Shown here piece after piece: positions 1 to 13,954 of a DNA stretch of 64,000 bases; position 1 is the stretch's first letter, and every line of letters starts with the position of its first letter. A program made the position numbers and the translations under genes. The notes under the pieces are model-generated. The model did not search any database. It was not told where the DNA came from and worked only from the letters and a program-made list of their open reading frames with translations. This DNA comes from an uncultured delta proteobacterium. GTDB taxonomy: Bacteria > Myxococcota_A > Polyangia > Polyangiales > Polyangiaceae. The stretch lies in assembly GCA_903906315.1 (NCBI GenBank), contig CAIVJW010000216.1:24811-88810 (forward strand), given 5' to 3'.

Positions 1-1
1 C

Positions 2-268
2 CTCGCGTTCGTCTCCCTCGACGACGACGAGCGCCAGCTGCAGCGGTTCCTCGAGGCGCAGCCGCCCACCGGGGTGCGCGCGTCGTACTGGCTTCCCGAC
101 GGCTCGCAGCGCACGTCGTGGCTCGCCGCCTTGGGCGTGAAGGACAGCCCGGAGCTGCCGGTGCACGCGCTCGTCGCTCCGAGCGGCCAGATCACCTGCG
201 TGATCCACGGCGCCGTCGAGGAGCGCGACTACGCCACCATCGCCGCGTTCGTCGGCGCCCGCAAATAG
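2..268 (+). CDS. Thioredoxin-like (TlpA-type) protein, C-terminal fragment
   Basis: The reading frame is open from the left edge of the window, so only the last 88 residues are present. The pattern (a strand LAFVSLDDD, then a helix, then LPVHALVAPSGQI and a terminal helix) matches the second half of a TlpA/thioredoxin fold, where the strand after the cis-proline carries the substrate side of the enzyme. The 'PVHALVAPSG' stretch resembles the 'P..fliD..G' segment of that family. The active-site CxxC region would lie outside the window and cannot be judged. The gene ends seven bases before the stop codon of the convergent YkgJ-like gene. Family assignment is an inference from a short fragment. 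Confidence 0.5.
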   Translation, partial: LAFVSLDDDERQLQRFLEAQPPTGVRASYWLPDGSQRTSWLAALGVKDSPELPVHALVAPSGQITCVIHGAVEERDYATIAAFVGARK

Positions 269-275
269 CGGCCCC

Positions 276-905
276 TCACCCGTCGCGGTAGCCGAGCGTG
301 TCCTCGCGCGCCGCGAGGCACGCCTCGCTGCCGGTCACGAACGCGCGGCAGTTGTCGGGCCGAGCGTCGTAGACCGCGCATTTTCGCGTGCGCCCGAGGT
401 GCCGGCACCTGCCGTTCGGCAAGAACGTCAGCGTGACGACGCCGCCCGCGCGTCGGACGTACGGGGGCCGCGCGAGCTCGGGCCGCCCGATCGCGCGAAA
501 GCGGGCGAAATCAGGCTCTTCCACGACGACGTTCGCCTCGTGGCAGCAGGCCGCGCAGGCGAGGCAGTCGAGCGCCATCGCGCGCGTCGGGCCCTCGTGC
601 ACCGCGTCGCGCTCGCACCAGTCGAGCACCACCGGCGTGAAGTCGACGCTCGCTCGCGCCGTGGCGAGCCCGCTCGCGGGGCCGAGCTTCACCCGACGCC
701 AGCGCTTCTGCTCGATCGCGAGCAGCGCCCAGAGGCCGAGCTCGGTGATGCGGCCGGTCGCGTCGACCCCGAACAGCAGCTCCACATGCCGCGCACCATG
801 CACGACCGCGGCGTGACCGCCGGCGCGCACGTGCGCGACCGCTCGCGCGTGGAAGCGCGGATCGAAGCGACGCCAGATGGGCCTTTCGACGACGGTGACG
901 CTCAC
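276..905 (-). CDS. YkgJ-family cysteine cluster protein
   Basis: This 209-residue protein contains the CLACAACC cluster near residue 115 and a later C..YDARPDNCR segment, the hallmark of the YkgJ/UPF0153 family, thought to bind zinc or an iron-sulfur cluster. Biochemical function in the family is unsettled. An N-terminal stretch of about 100 residues precedes the cluster and is not recognised. The GTG start is favoured because a -10-like TAGAAG lies exactly six bases upstream with no Shine-Dalgarno sequence, a layout repeated at many genes here. The gene diverges from the glutamine amidotransferase at 972; their starts are only 66 bases apart, so the promoters face each other. Confidence 0.8.
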   Translation of the reverse strand: MSVTVVERPIWRRFDPRFHARAVAHVRAGGHAAVVHGARHVELLFGVDATGRITELGLWALLAIEQKRWRRVKLGPASGLATARASVDFTPVVLDWCERDAVHEGPTRAMALDCLACAACCHEANVVVEEPDFARFRAIGRPELARPPYVRRAGGVVTLTFLPNGRCRHLGRTRKCAVYDARPDNCRAFVTGSEACLAAREDTLGYRDG

Positions 906-971
906 GGGCCCCTTCTACCACCGTCCGCGCCCGCGCTCGAACGCCCGCGCACGCGGTGCTAGACCCGCGCC

Positions 972-1703
972 GTGCCCACGCCGCCCGCCCGCCGCGATCG
1001 CGACCTCGTCATCGTTCAGACCGGCGACCCGGTCCCGTCCGTCGCGGGGGCCCGCGGCGACTTCGCCCGCATGATCCGCGAGGCCATCGGCGACGCCTGG
1101 GGCGGCGGCTACGCCGTGGTCGACGTCCGCGTCGCGCCCCACCCCGACCCGCGCGACGCGGCCGCGTTCGTCATCACCGGCTCGGCCTCGAGCGTGCCGG
1201 ACCGCGACCCGTGGGTCCTCGCCACCGAGGCGTGGCTCCGCGAGGTCGTCGGCGCCGCGACGCCCGTCTTCGGGATCTGCTTCGGGCACCAGCTCCTCGC
1301 CCAGGCGCTCGGCGGCGAGGTGCGGCGCAACCTGCGCGGCCGCGAGATCGGCACCGTGCTGGTCCTGCGCCGCGCCGACGACCCGATCTTCGACGGCGTG
1401 CCGGAGGCGTTCTCGGCGAGCGCCACGCACGTCGACACCGTCGGCGCGCTCCCGCCCGGCGCCACCTCGCTCGCGCGATCCAGCGGCGACGATCACCACG
1501 CCATCCGCTTCGCCGAGGCCTGCTACGGCGTGCAGTTTCACCCCGAGTTCGACGCCGGCATCATGCGCGGCTACCTCGAGGCACGCCGCGAGGTCGTCCT
1601 CGGCGAGGGCCTCGACGCCGACGGCTTGATCGCTTCGGTGCGCGAGACGTCCTCGAGCCGGCGCATCCTGCAGAACTTCGTGCGCCGCTTCGTTCGCGAC
1701 TGA
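972..1703 (+). CDS. Class I glutamine amidotransferase
   Basis: The protein (243 residues) is a stand-alone triad amidotransferase. The nucleophile is in GICFGHQ (Cys about 103), and the His-Glu pair is in VQFHPEF (about 190 and 192). A small 'ITGSASSV' oxyanion-type strand precedes them. Such free-standing domains, often annotated GMP synthase-like or YfeJ-like, hydrolyse glutamine to supply ammonia or cleave gamma-glutamyl compounds; the partner here is unknown. The GTG start at 972 has TAGACC six bases upstream and no ribosome-binding site. It converges on the TetR gene at 1,712, and both stop codons sit inside one short palindrome. Confidence 0.85.
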   Translation: MPTPPARRDRDLVIVQTGDPVPSVAGARGDFARMIREAIGDAWGGGYAVVDVRVAPHPDPRDAAAFVITGSASSVPDRDPWVLATEAWLREVVGAATPVFGICFGHQLLAQALGGEVRRNLRGREIGTVLVLRRADDPIFDGVPEAFSASATHVDTVGALPPGATSLARSSGDDHHAIRFAEACYGVQFHPEFDAGIMRGYLEARREVVLGEGLDADGLIASVRETSSSRRILQNFVRRFVRD

Positions 1704-1715
1704 CTTGCGAGTCAG
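1700..1715. terminator. Stop-codon palindrome between convergent genes
   Basis: CTGACT-TGCG-AGTCAG is a perfect six-base-pair hairpin that contains the TGA stop of the amidotransferase and the TGA stop of the TetR gene on the opposite strand. No T-tract follows, so its role as a bidirectional terminator is an inference. Confidence 0.4.
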
Positions 1716-2356
1716 CTCCGCCGGACGGGCCTGCGCCGCTTCGCTACGCGCTCCTCGCCGAGCGCGCGGGCCTCGCCCGGCAGGACGCGCAGGTAGCCCC
1801 GCTCGAGGAACCCGAACAGCGCCGTGACGATCTCCTCGCGGGGCCGGACGCGCCGGGCGAGCGCGCTCTCGAGGAAGATCTCCTTCAGCGCCCCGATCGT
1901 GAAGGTCGCGTACAGATCGGGGTCGCCCTCGGCCACGATCCCGAGCCGCTGCCCCTCGGTCAGGCTCTCCTCGAGCAGGCGCTTCACGCCCTCGTAGAAC
2001 GAGCCGATCTTCTTCGCGAAGGCCGGATCCAGCCCCGCGGCGAAGGACATGAGCATCTGGGTGACCGCCGGGTCATCGAGCAGGACGGCCACGATCGCGC
2101 GGATGTTGTGCTTCACCTGCGCCTCGACGTCCTCGGCCGGGTCGACCTGCAAGATGGCCGCGCCGAGCTTGGCGAAGAGGCCGTCGACGAGCTCCTCGAA
2201 GACCGAACGCTTGTCGGGGAAGTACAGGTAGAACGTCCCCTTGGCGACCTTCGCGGCGGCCACGATGTCGTCGATCTTCGCGTCGTGGTAGCCCTTCGTC
2301 GCGAAGACGTCACGCGCCGCGCGCAAGAGCTCGAGGCGGCGCTCGGTCTTGTCCAT
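1712..2356 (-). CDS. TetR-family transcriptional regulator
   Basis: The protein has 214 residues, normal for TetR regulators. An N-terminal helix-turn-helix lies at about residues 25-50 (DIVAAAKVAKGTFYLYFPDK), with the typical 'GTFYLYF' recognition signature. The remaining helical domain, which would bind the ligand, is divergent. It is transcribed away from the activase gene at 2,542. A palindrome of the TetR-operator type (2,485-2,502) lies between them, so it probably represses that operon and possibly itself. The start has GATACG eight bases upstream. A ligand such as an acyl-CoA is plausible from context only. Confidence 0.88.
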   Translation of the reverse strand: MDKTERRLELLRAARDVFATKGYHDAKIDDIVAAAKVAKGTFYLYFPDKRSVFEELVDGLFAKLGAAILQVDPAEDVEAQVKHNIRAIVAVLLDDPAVTQMLMSFAAGLDPAFAKKIGSFYEGVKRLLEESLTEGQRLGIVAEGDPDLYATFTIGALKEIFLESALARRVRPREEIVTALFGFLERGYLRVLPGEARALGEERVAKRRRPVRRS

Positions 2357-2450
2357 AGACGCCTCGTATCACTCCGACGCACGCGGGGGGACGCTCGAGT
2401 TCGACCCCCGCGGGGGCCAGCCCCCGGATGACGTTACGTCGCAACAGTAG

Positions 2451-2505
2451 TTGCGCGGACGACGTCGCCACGATATCCCTCTCCACTGACCGACCAGTCA
2501 GTCGG
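2451..2505 (+). promoter_or_regulatory. Promoter and TetR-type operator for the activase operon
   Basis: A -35 TTGCGC (2,451-2,456) and a -10 TATCCC (2,474-2,479) are separated by 17 bases. Directly downstream lies ACTGAC-CGACCA-GTCAGT (2,485-2,502), an inverted repeat resembling known TetR operators. Its position over the transcription start would let the divergent TetR protein block initiation. Assignment is by pattern only. Confidence 0.55.
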
Positions 2506-2541
2506 CGTCCTCCGGGCGCCGAGCTCGAGCGAGAGGGACCG

Positions 2542-6147
<3,606 letters not shown>

Positions 6148-6159
6148 GGGAGGACACGG

Positions 6160-8097
<1,938 letters not shown>

Positions 8098-8540
8098 CGG
8101 ACGGCGCCGACGCGGGCGCCCCGGCGCGGGCCGAGCGGTGTCCCAGGGGAGCCATCGCCCCTATTTGGGCCACGGCGGCCCGAATCCAGACGCGCGGAAA
8201 CTCTCGACGGGACCCCCGGGCTCGATTATCGAGGGCGCAGCGGTCGCTTCGGCGAGCGCTCGGACCGTGGCGATTCCGTCGCGATTCGGTGAGCCGGCAA
8301 CGGGGTCCCAGGCGTCTAGTCGTCGTGCGGGCCGTCCGCCCGCGCTCGTTGAGGATGCACGATGGGGCCGACGGCGGCCCCGGGACCGCGCACCGCCGAA
8401 GGGCAGGTCGCGGCGGGGAGCCGATCTGGCTCCCAGGTTCCCGAGCCCAGTCGGGCGGTGCCGAGACCTGTGTCGCGGACGTTGCCCTTTCGATGAAAGT
8501 CCGCTATCCACGCGGACCGCAGCTACCCAGGAGACCAAGC
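8098..8540. other. 443-base gap with a promoter for the downstream lipoprotein
   Basis: No gene could be supported here. Near its 3' end is TTGCCC (8,482-8,487), 17 bases, then TATCCA (8,505-8,510), a good sigma-70-like promoter ending about 30 bases before the lipoprotein start. A small inverted repeat, GTCCGC/GCGGAC (8,499-8,517), overlaps the -10. A second perfect short palindrome, CTCGATTATCGAG, lies at 8,221-8,233. The rest shows no motif I recognise. Confidence 0.5.
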
Positions 8541-9134
8541 ATGAACATTCGGCGGTTGTCGTTCGGACTGATCCTCTCCCTCAGCAGCGCGTTCGTGGTC
8601 GCTTGCGGTGAGCCCGCGCCCGCCGAGACGCCGCCGCAGCCGTCGGCCGAGCCGGCCACTTCGGCCGCCCCCGCCACGACGGCCGAGGCCGCGCCGCCTG
8701 CCCCGACCGCGAGCGCCGCCGTCGAGGCGCCCCCGCCGCCGCCGCCCGAGAAGAAGGCCGCCGACAAGGTGGTCGGCAAGTGGGCGCAGGCCATGGACAA
8801 GGACGCCATGGGCGCTCTCGAGAAGAAGCTCGAGAAGGACAAGGCCAAGGACAAGAAGATCGCGGCCGAGGTCGAGAAGCTCAAGGAGCACACGCTCGAG
8901 CTCACGGCGGACACGCTCACGCAGTCGAAGAAGGGCAAGGCCGTCAGCACCTTCAAGTTCAAGGCCACGAAGAACGAGGCCACCTCGCTCACGATCCACG
9001 GCGAGGGCAAGGACGGCAAGAAGGACGCCCCGAAGGAGATCACGATCACCTTCACGGACGACAGCACCTTCACGGTCAAGGACTGGACGGCGAAGGACGC
9101 GGCGAAGGCGGCGACCTGGACGTTCAAGAAGTAG
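8541..9134 (+). CDS. Lysine-rich lipoprotein of unknown function
   Basis: The protein has 197 residues. The first 22 form a signal peptide ending in a lipobox (FVVAC), so the mature protein should be anchored through Cys22. A Pro/Ala/Glu-rich spacer of about 55 residues follows. The globular part, rich in Lys, Glu and Thr, shows alternating beta strands (HTLELTADTLTQS, STFKFKATKN, KEITITFTDDSTFTVKDW) like a small lipocalin-type barrel. No family is recognised. The start is set by an AGGAGA ribosome-binding site and a promoter at 8,482-8,510. A strong terminator lies just downstream. Confidence 0.8.
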   Translation: MNIRRLSFGLILSLSSAFVVACGEPAPAETPPQPSAEPATSAAPATTAEAAPPAPTASAAVEAPPPPPPEKKAADKVVGKWAQAMDKDAMGALEKKLEKDKAKDKKIAAEVEKLKEHTLELTADTLTQSKKGKAVSTFKFKATKNEATSLTIHGEGKDGKKDAPKEITITFTDDSTFTVKDWTAKDAAKAATWTFKK

Positions 9135-9169
9135 CTCGTCCGGCTGCGCTTCGGCGCGGCGCGTGATCG

Positions 9170-9208
9170 ACCGCCGAGGCGCCGCGAGGCCCTCGGCGGT
9201 TCGCTTTT
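9170..9208 (+). terminator. Rho-independent terminator
   Basis: A ten-base-pair stem (ACCGCCGAGG pairing with CCTCGGCGGT) is followed by TCGCTTTT. It lies 35 bases after the lipoprotein stop codon and would also separate it from the convergent gene at 9,241. Confidence 0.8.
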
Positions 9209-9240
9209 GTGCGCCGACGGAAGGGCGCCGTGACCGCCGA

Positions 9241-9849
9241 TCAGCGAGCGGTCGGCAGCAGCCCGTCGCGCCGCTCGATCTCCCGCAGGGCGCGCTCGAT
9301 CTCGGCCGGCTCGCAGAGGCCGACGCGGCGCCAGGCCTCCCTGCCCTCGCGGTCGAGGATGACGACGCTCGGCACATGGTGCAGGCCGCCGAACGGACCG
9401 TTGCCCGCGATCGTCGCGGCGTCGGCCATCGCGGCGGGGAACGGGAGCGCCACGGTGTAGAGGAACGACTCGACGAGGGGTTGGTTCTCGGCCGCCTCCA
9501 GGAAGAGGAGGGCGACGTTGATGCGCGGCACGTGCTTGCGCGCGACGTTGGCGAGGATGCGCGCCTCGGCCTGCGAGGCCATGTCGTAGGTGGCGAGGAA
9601 GGCCACGACGCTGACGCGGTCGGCGAGCGTCGCGGTGGAGATGCGCTTGCCATCGAGGCCGATCGCCTCGAAGTCGATGCGCGGGCCACGCGCGACGACC
9701 GCGGGCGCCGGCTCCTCGGCGGGCTTGTCGGGGACGCACGACGCGCCGAACGCAGCGATCAGGGCGATCGCGAGCGATCGAGCGAGCGCGAGGGGCTCGG
9801 CGACGCGCTCGCGCGAGCCTTCAGGACGCGAGGTCGTCGACGTGCGCAT
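9241..9849 (-). CDS. Thioredoxin-fold lipoprotein lacking the CxxC motif
   Basis: The protein has 202 residues and a signal peptide ending in a lipobox-like FGASC. The rest follows the TlpA/AhpC-type fold: IDFEAIGLDGKRISTATLADRVSVVAFLATYDM, then VPRINVALLFLEAA, then HVPSVVILDREGREAWRRVG, where the last is the cis-proline segment and the G-containing strand. The position that should hold WCxxC reads ATYDMASQ, so a thiol redox role is unlikely. It overlaps the upstream gene's end by 29 bases and so appears to be the third gene of a three-gene minus-strand operon. A role as a binding or scaffold module in the envelope is a guess. Confidence 0.7.
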   Translation of the reverse strand: MRTSTTSRPEGSRERVAEPLALARSLAIALIAAFGASCVPDKPAEEPAPAVVARGPRIDFEAIGLDGKRISTATLADRVSVVAFLATYDMASQAEARILANVARKHVPRINVALLFLEAAENQPLVESFLYTVALPFPAAMADAATIAGNGPFGGLHHVPSVVILDREGREAWRRVGLCEPAEIERALREIERRDGLLPTAR

Positions 9850-10489
9850 CGAAGAGGTCGGCGAAGAGCAGCAGCGCCTCCGGCAGCGCGAGACGGCGGC
9901 GGCCCTGCGCCAGGATGGCGTGCGCGAGCTCCTCGATCACCGGCTTGAGCGGCGTCACCTCGAGGCGGACGCCATCGAGCGAGGCGCCGTCCGAGGGAGC
10001 GTCGGCGTCGCGCAGTATCGCGTCCTGTCGGGCCCAGGCGAAGCCCTCGTGCGGCTCGTAGCGGCAGGTCAGGACCCGCACGAACTGGAGATAGAGCGGC
10101 GCGACGAGCACGGCGACGTGGTCGCCCTCCGGGCTGACGCCTCGAAGCGCGCGGACGGGCGGCGGCGGCGCGGACGAGAGCTGGGCCGCGAGGAGCAGCT
10201 CGATGCGCTCGCGGCGGTCCGGATCGGCCTCGACCGCGAGCAGCGGAGCGTAGATCGCCACGAGCGGAATCTCGAGCTTCGGCGCGTCCTCGACGAGCGC
10301 GGCGAGCCAGGCCTCGCGCGCGTCCGGCTCGAGCTCGCCGTAGACGTGCGCCGCGGCGATCGCTGCCTCCGGGTCGACGGCGAGCGCCGAGAGCCACTCG
10401 CGCCACGCCGCGAGCATGCGCGGCTCGACGTGCGGGATCACGGGCGCAATCTGGTCCTCGCCGTCTTCGCTCGTGCGATCGTCAGACAT
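9821..10489 (-). CDS. Hypothetical protein, all-helical
   Basis: The protein has 222 residues and no family I recognise. It is predominantly helical and acidic with many Ala/Leu/Glu runs, and has no signal peptide or membrane segment, so it is probably cytoplasmic. It is the middle gene of a three-gene operon: its start overlaps the end of the DUF4911-like gene by eight bases, and its end overlaps the start of the thioredoxin-fold lipoprotein by 29 bases. The tight overlaps argue that it is expressed, and that its dose is tied to its neighbours. Confidence 0.6.
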   Translation of the reverse strand: MSDDRTSEDGEDQIAPVIPHVEPRMLAAWREWLSALAVDPEAAIAAAHVYGELEPDAREAWLAALVEDAPKLEIPLVAIYAPLLAVEADPDRRERIELLLAAQLSSAPPPPVRALRGVSPEGDHVAVLVAPLYLQFVRVLTCRYEPHEGFAWARQDAILRDADAPSDGASLDGVRLEVTPLKPVIEELAHAILAQGRRRLALPEALLLFADLFDAHVDDLAS

Positions 10490-10850
10490 CGGCTCGGTAG
10501 GGCCCAGGGGATCCCGCTCCGAGCGGGACGACGGCGGAGGGGGCGTCGTCGATCACGACCGCGCCGACGTCGCGCGCGAGGTCGGCCAGCAGCTCCGCGA
10601 GGTCGGCGCCGCGCTCGTGCGGCGACGCGATGGAGAGATCGCCACCGTGGTCGGCGAACATCGCGGCGAGCCCCTCGCTCGCCTCGAGCACGCCCTTGAC
10701 GAAGACCACGTCCGCGGGCGCGACGCGCACGCGACGAACGAGCATGCCGGCGACCGATTGACCGATCGAGAGCGGGGCGACGCGCGGCCCGGCGTCGACC
10801 GCGACGCGGCGCCCGTTCGTTCGGCGAGGAAGGCGCGCGGGCGGCAACAC
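10482..10850 (-). CDS. DUF4911-like protein
   Basis: The protein has 122 residues from the GTG at 10,850. The stretch RVAPADVVFVKGVLEASEGLAAMF followed by a hydrophilic turn and LADLARDVGAVVIDD resembles DUF4911, a small alpha/beta domain of unknown function seen in Deltaproteobacteria. The family call is from memory of the pattern and needs a profile search. A GTG six codons further upstream is possible, but 10,850 is preferred because TAGTTG lies seven bases ahead of it, the arrangement found at other genes here. It is the first gene of a three-gene operon. Confidence 0.55.
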   Translation of the reverse strand: MLPPARLPRRTNGRRVAVDAGPRVAPLSIGQSVAGMLVRRVRVAPADVVFVKGVLEASEGLAAMFADHGGDLSIASPHERGADLAELLADLARDVGAVVIDDAPSAVVPLGAGSPGPYRADV

Positions 10851-11054
10851 GTGGGCGCAACTAAGCACCGCTCGCGCTGGAGATCCAGCCGCCCCGCGCG
10901 GCGGAATGGGGCGGGCGGATCCGGCGTCAATGGGTGCGCCGGAGGGCGCGCACGCGCCGCCACGCGCGGGTGAAGCACCGCGGGTCGCCGTCGTCGGGGA
11001 GGCGGCGGTCTGCGGCGCGTGCCGGGGCCACGAGAAGCGCTACATTCCCCGCGC

Positions 11055-12626
11055 ATGTCGACGCCCGATGGACTCCCGCCCGACGACGCGGTCGCGCCCG
11101 CCGGGCACGCGCCCGTTCGAACCGTGAACGGGACCGCGCACGCGCCGCACGGTGACCCCGCGGCCGCTGGCGGACCGACCCGAACGGAGCCCGCGATCGC
11201 GAGCGAAGAGGACGACGACGAGATCGAGCTTCCGCCGCTCGACGACGACGGCGAAGGCGACGACGAGACGACGGGGCCGGACGAGGAAGAGGCGCCCGCG
11301 TCGCTCGACGTGCCGGAGGAGGAGCCCGACCCGTACGACGACGCGAACGCCGACGAGCTCTCGGTCGACGAGGTCGACGCGGTCCCCGATGACGAAGCCG
11401 GCGCGGACGACGAGAGCGAGCTCGACGTAGGCCCGCTGACCGACGGGATCGACACCGCGGACGACGAGGACCCGCGCGAGGACGCCGAGGGGCTCGCAAC
11501 GGCGGAGGACGCGGAGATCGACGGAGCCGACGACGGCAGCGAGGACGACGGCGGCGCAGAGGGGACGAGCGAGGCGATCGAGGACGACGTCGACGAGAGC
11601 GCGCTGCCCGAGCTCGACGCGGATGAAGAGGGGGAGTTCGAGGACCCGGAGCTCCTCGCGGCCGTCGGCGCGGAGGATGCGCCGCTGCCGCCGTGGGCGA
11701 GCGCGCGCTGGCAGGCGCGCGAAGGCGCAGGCGCCGCGCTGCCGTGCGTCTCGGTCGCGGTCGATCGGGGGCGCGTGGTCGCCGCGGGCGACGTCCTGCT
11801 CGTCGTCGACGAGGGCGCGCACGCGGCGCGACAGAGCGGCGCGACCCGCGCCGGGGTGTCGGTCGCCGCCAACGCCGACGCGGCGTACGTGGCGACGCGG
11901 CGCGGGGCCATCGTGGCGGTTCGCGGCGAGCAGGCGACGCCGACGCCGCTCCCCGGTTGGCGCGCGCGTGGCGAGCTCGAGCTCGCGACGACCTCGGGGC
12001 GGCTCTGGGTGCGCTGCGACGACGCGCTCTGGTGCGCGGCGACGGCGGCGGACGACGGGCCGGAGATCGCCCCCGAGGCGGTGCGCACGCGCGGCGTCCG
12101 CGCCCTCGCCGCGACGGGCGGTGTGGTGCTCGCCCTGACCCTCGACCACGGCGTGCCGAGCGTCGAGCGGCGCCGCAGCGACGACGAGGGCTGGCACGGC
12201 GAGGTGGTCCGCGGCGGCGCGGGGCGCGCGGCGCTCGATCCGTCCGCGCGCCTCTGCGCGGCGGCCTCCGGACGCTCGCTCGCGATCCTCGGCGAGCAGC
12301 TCGTATGCGTGTCGCGTGACGCCGGCGCGTCGTATCTCGTCGTCGAGCTACCGTGCTCCGCCGCGGCGGCGTTCGCGGGCGACGCGGTCGACGCGCCGCT
12401 GCTCGTGCTGGTCGGGCGCCCGGGGCACGAGGCCGGCTACCTCGTCGAGATCGCGGCCACCGGCGACGCGCTGGTCCTCGCTGCGCTCGCGGGCGCGTTC
12501 CCCGAGGCGAGCGACGACGGACCGCTCCCCGGCTCGGGCGCGGTCGCCTGGGACGGCGCGCGCGAGGTCGCGTGGGTCGCATCGGGCGCTGGGCTGGTGG
12601 CGATCGGACACACTCGCCGGCACTGA
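11055..12626 (+). CDS. Acidic protein with a propeller-like C-terminal half
   Basis: The protein has 523 residues. Residues 1 to about 215 are almost entirely Asp, Glu, Ala, Gly and Pro, an intrinsically disordered acidic arm. From about 215 onward it has repeated beta-strand units of the form '[23 protein letters not shown]' and '[24 protein letters not shown]', consistent with a beta-propeller. No signal peptide is visible, so it may be cytoplasmic; function is unknown. The start is preceded by TACATT eight bases upstream and lacks a ribosome-binding site, suggesting a leaderless transcript. It converges on aspartate kinase. Confidence 0.65.
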   Translation: MSTPDGLPPDDAVAPAGHAPVRTVNGTAHAPHGDPAAAGGPTRTEPAIASEEDDDEIELPPLDDDGEGDDETTGPDEEEAPASLDVPEEEPDPYDDANADELSVDEVDAVPDDEAGADDESELDVGPLTDGIDTADDEDPREDAEGLATAEDAEIDGADDGSEDDGGAEGTSEAIEDDVDESALPELDADEEGEFEDPELLAAVGAEDAPLPPWASARWQAREGAGAALPCVSVAVDRGRVVAAGDVLLVVDEGAHAARQSGATRAGVSVAANADAAYVATRRGAIVAVRGEQATPTPLPGWRARGELELATTSGRLWVRCDDALWCAATAADDGPEIAPEAVRTRGVRALAATGGVVLALTLDHGVPSVERRRSDDEGWHGEVVRGGAGRAALDPSARLCAAASGRSLAILGEQLVCVSRDAGASYLVVELPCSAAAAFAGDAVDAPLLVLVGRPGHEAGYLVEIAATGDALVLAALAGAFPEASDDGPLPGSGAVAWDGAREVAWVASGAGLVAIGHTRRH

Positions 12627-12638
12627 CCGACGGGTCAG
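12623..12638. terminator. Stop-codon palindrome between convergent genes
   Basis: CTGACC-GACG-GGTCAG is a perfect six-base-pair hairpin holding the TGA of the acidic protein and, on the other strand, the TGA of lysC. It mirrors the arrangement at 1,700-1,715. Confidence 0.4.
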
Positions 12639-13861
12639 GTCGCGACGAACGCGCGGTGCAACGCGGACTGGACGCGCGCGGCGTCCGCCGTGTCGATCAC
12701 GGCGCCGAGCCGCAGCGGCGTCGCCGTGACGGCGTGCGGCGTCACGCCCTCGGCGCGGAGCACGGCGAGGAGCCGCCCGAGCGGCTCGACGGTCGCGCAG
12801 AAGCCGTCGCCGACGACGCTGACGACCGAGGCGCCCTCGACGAGCTCGAGCGACGGCACGGCGGCAAGCAGCGCGCGCCTGGCCGCGCCCCAGTCGGGCA
12901 CGTTGAGGAGCGACACGATCGCGGTGCCGGCCGTCGGGCCGACCGCCAGGTCCTTGAACGCGACGCCGGCGTCGGCGGCGGCGCGCAGCAGGTCGTCCAC
13001 GACGGCGTGACCTGGCGACGGGGGCAGGCGCACGAGCACGACGTTCCCCTCGGCGACGATCGCGCGCGCGGTGAGGTGCTCGCGATCGTGGCGCGTGCGC
13101 ACGACCGTCTGCCGGGGCGCAGGGCCGTCGTCGAAGGTCGATCGCGCGTAGATCGCGATCCCCGCGCGGCGCGCCCATTCGACGGCCTGCGCGCACACCA
13201 CCTTGGCGCCGCACTCGGCCATCTCCTGCAGCATCGCGTGATCGAGCTCGGGGAGGTGCGTCGCCTCGGGCACGGCGCGCGGATCGGCCGAGTAGACGCC
13301 GTCGACGTCGCTGTAGATCTCGCAGCGCTCGGCCGAAAGCGCGGCGGCGAGCGCGACCGCGGTCGTGTCGGATCCCCCGCGCCCGAGCGTGGTGATCTCG
13401 CGCTTGTAGCTCATGCCCTGATAGCCCGCGACGATCACGATCTTGCCGCGCGCGAGCTCGTCCTCGATGCGGTGCGGGCGCACCTCGATGATGCGAGCAT
13501 CGAAGTGGCGGTCGTTCGTGAGGATGCCGCACTGCGATCCGGTGAACGAGATCGCCTCGAAGCCGCGCGCCTGGATGGCGATCGACAAGAGCGACATCGT
13601 CACGCGCTCGCCCGTCGAGAGGAGCATGTCGAGCTCGCGGCGAGGGGGATCGGCAGCGCCGGCCGGCACGACGGCGACCTGCCGCGCGAGCGCAAGGAGC
13701 CCGTCGGTGGTCTTGCCCATGGCGCTGACCACGACGACGACGTCGTTGCCGGCCTTGCGCGCGGCGACGACCTTGTCGGCCACGCGCCCCAGCTTTTCGA
13801 CGTCGGCCAGCGAGGATCCGCCGTACTTCTGGACGATGATCGGGCGCGGGTGCTGCGTCAT
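12635..13861 (-). CDS. lysC: Aspartate kinase
   Basis: The protein has 408 residues, the length of monofunctional bacterial aspartokinases. The kinase domain begins with [14 protein letters not shown] and contains the catalytic/nucleotide segments [15 protein letters not shown] and [15 protein letters not shown]. Two ACT-type regulatory domains follow from about residue 265 ([16 protein letters not shown], then [14 protein letters not shown]) and would mediate feedback inhibition. It phosphorylates aspartate at the entry to lysine, threonine and methionine synthesis. A GAGG ribosome-binding site lies ten bases before the start. Neighbours are unrelated, so it appears to be a single-gene unit. 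Confidence 0.95.
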   Translation of the reverse strand: MTQHPRPIIVQKYGGSSLADVEKLGRVADKVVAARKAGNDVVVVVSAMGKTTDGLLALARQVAVVPAGAADPPRRELDMLLSTGERVTMSLLSIAIQARGFEAISFTGSQCGILTNDRHFDARIIEVRPHRIEDELARGKIVIVAGYQGMSYKREITTLGRGGSDTTAVALAAALSAERCEIYSDVDGVYSADPRAVPEATHLPELDHAMLQEMAECGAKVVCAQAVEWARRAGIAIYARSTFDDGPAPRQTVVRTRHDREHLTARAIVAEGNVVLVRLPPSPGHAVVDDLLRAAADAGVAFKDLAVGPTAGTAIVSLLNVPDWGAARRALLAAVPSLELVEGASVVSVVGDGFCATVEPLGRLLAVLRAEGVTPHAVTATPLRLGAVIDTADAARVQSALHRAFVAT

Positions 13862-13954
13862 GGCCGGACCTCGAAGGAGCGCGCTGGTGCGCCTGCCCGG
13901 TTCGGTATCACGCCGCGCGAGGCAGGGCCAAGCGGCTCGTCCGCGGCGCCTCGG

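Noticed and set aside
8103..8122. GGCGCC repeats after the dehydratase-like gene as a terminator
   Set aside because: Each word is itself a palindrome and no T-tract follows; in DNA of this GC content such hairpins are expected by chance.
8138..8540. Possible gene in the 443-base gap before the lipoprotein
   Set aside because: Available frames have Arg/Pro/Ser shadow composition and overlap the lipoprotein promoter; no start signal is present.
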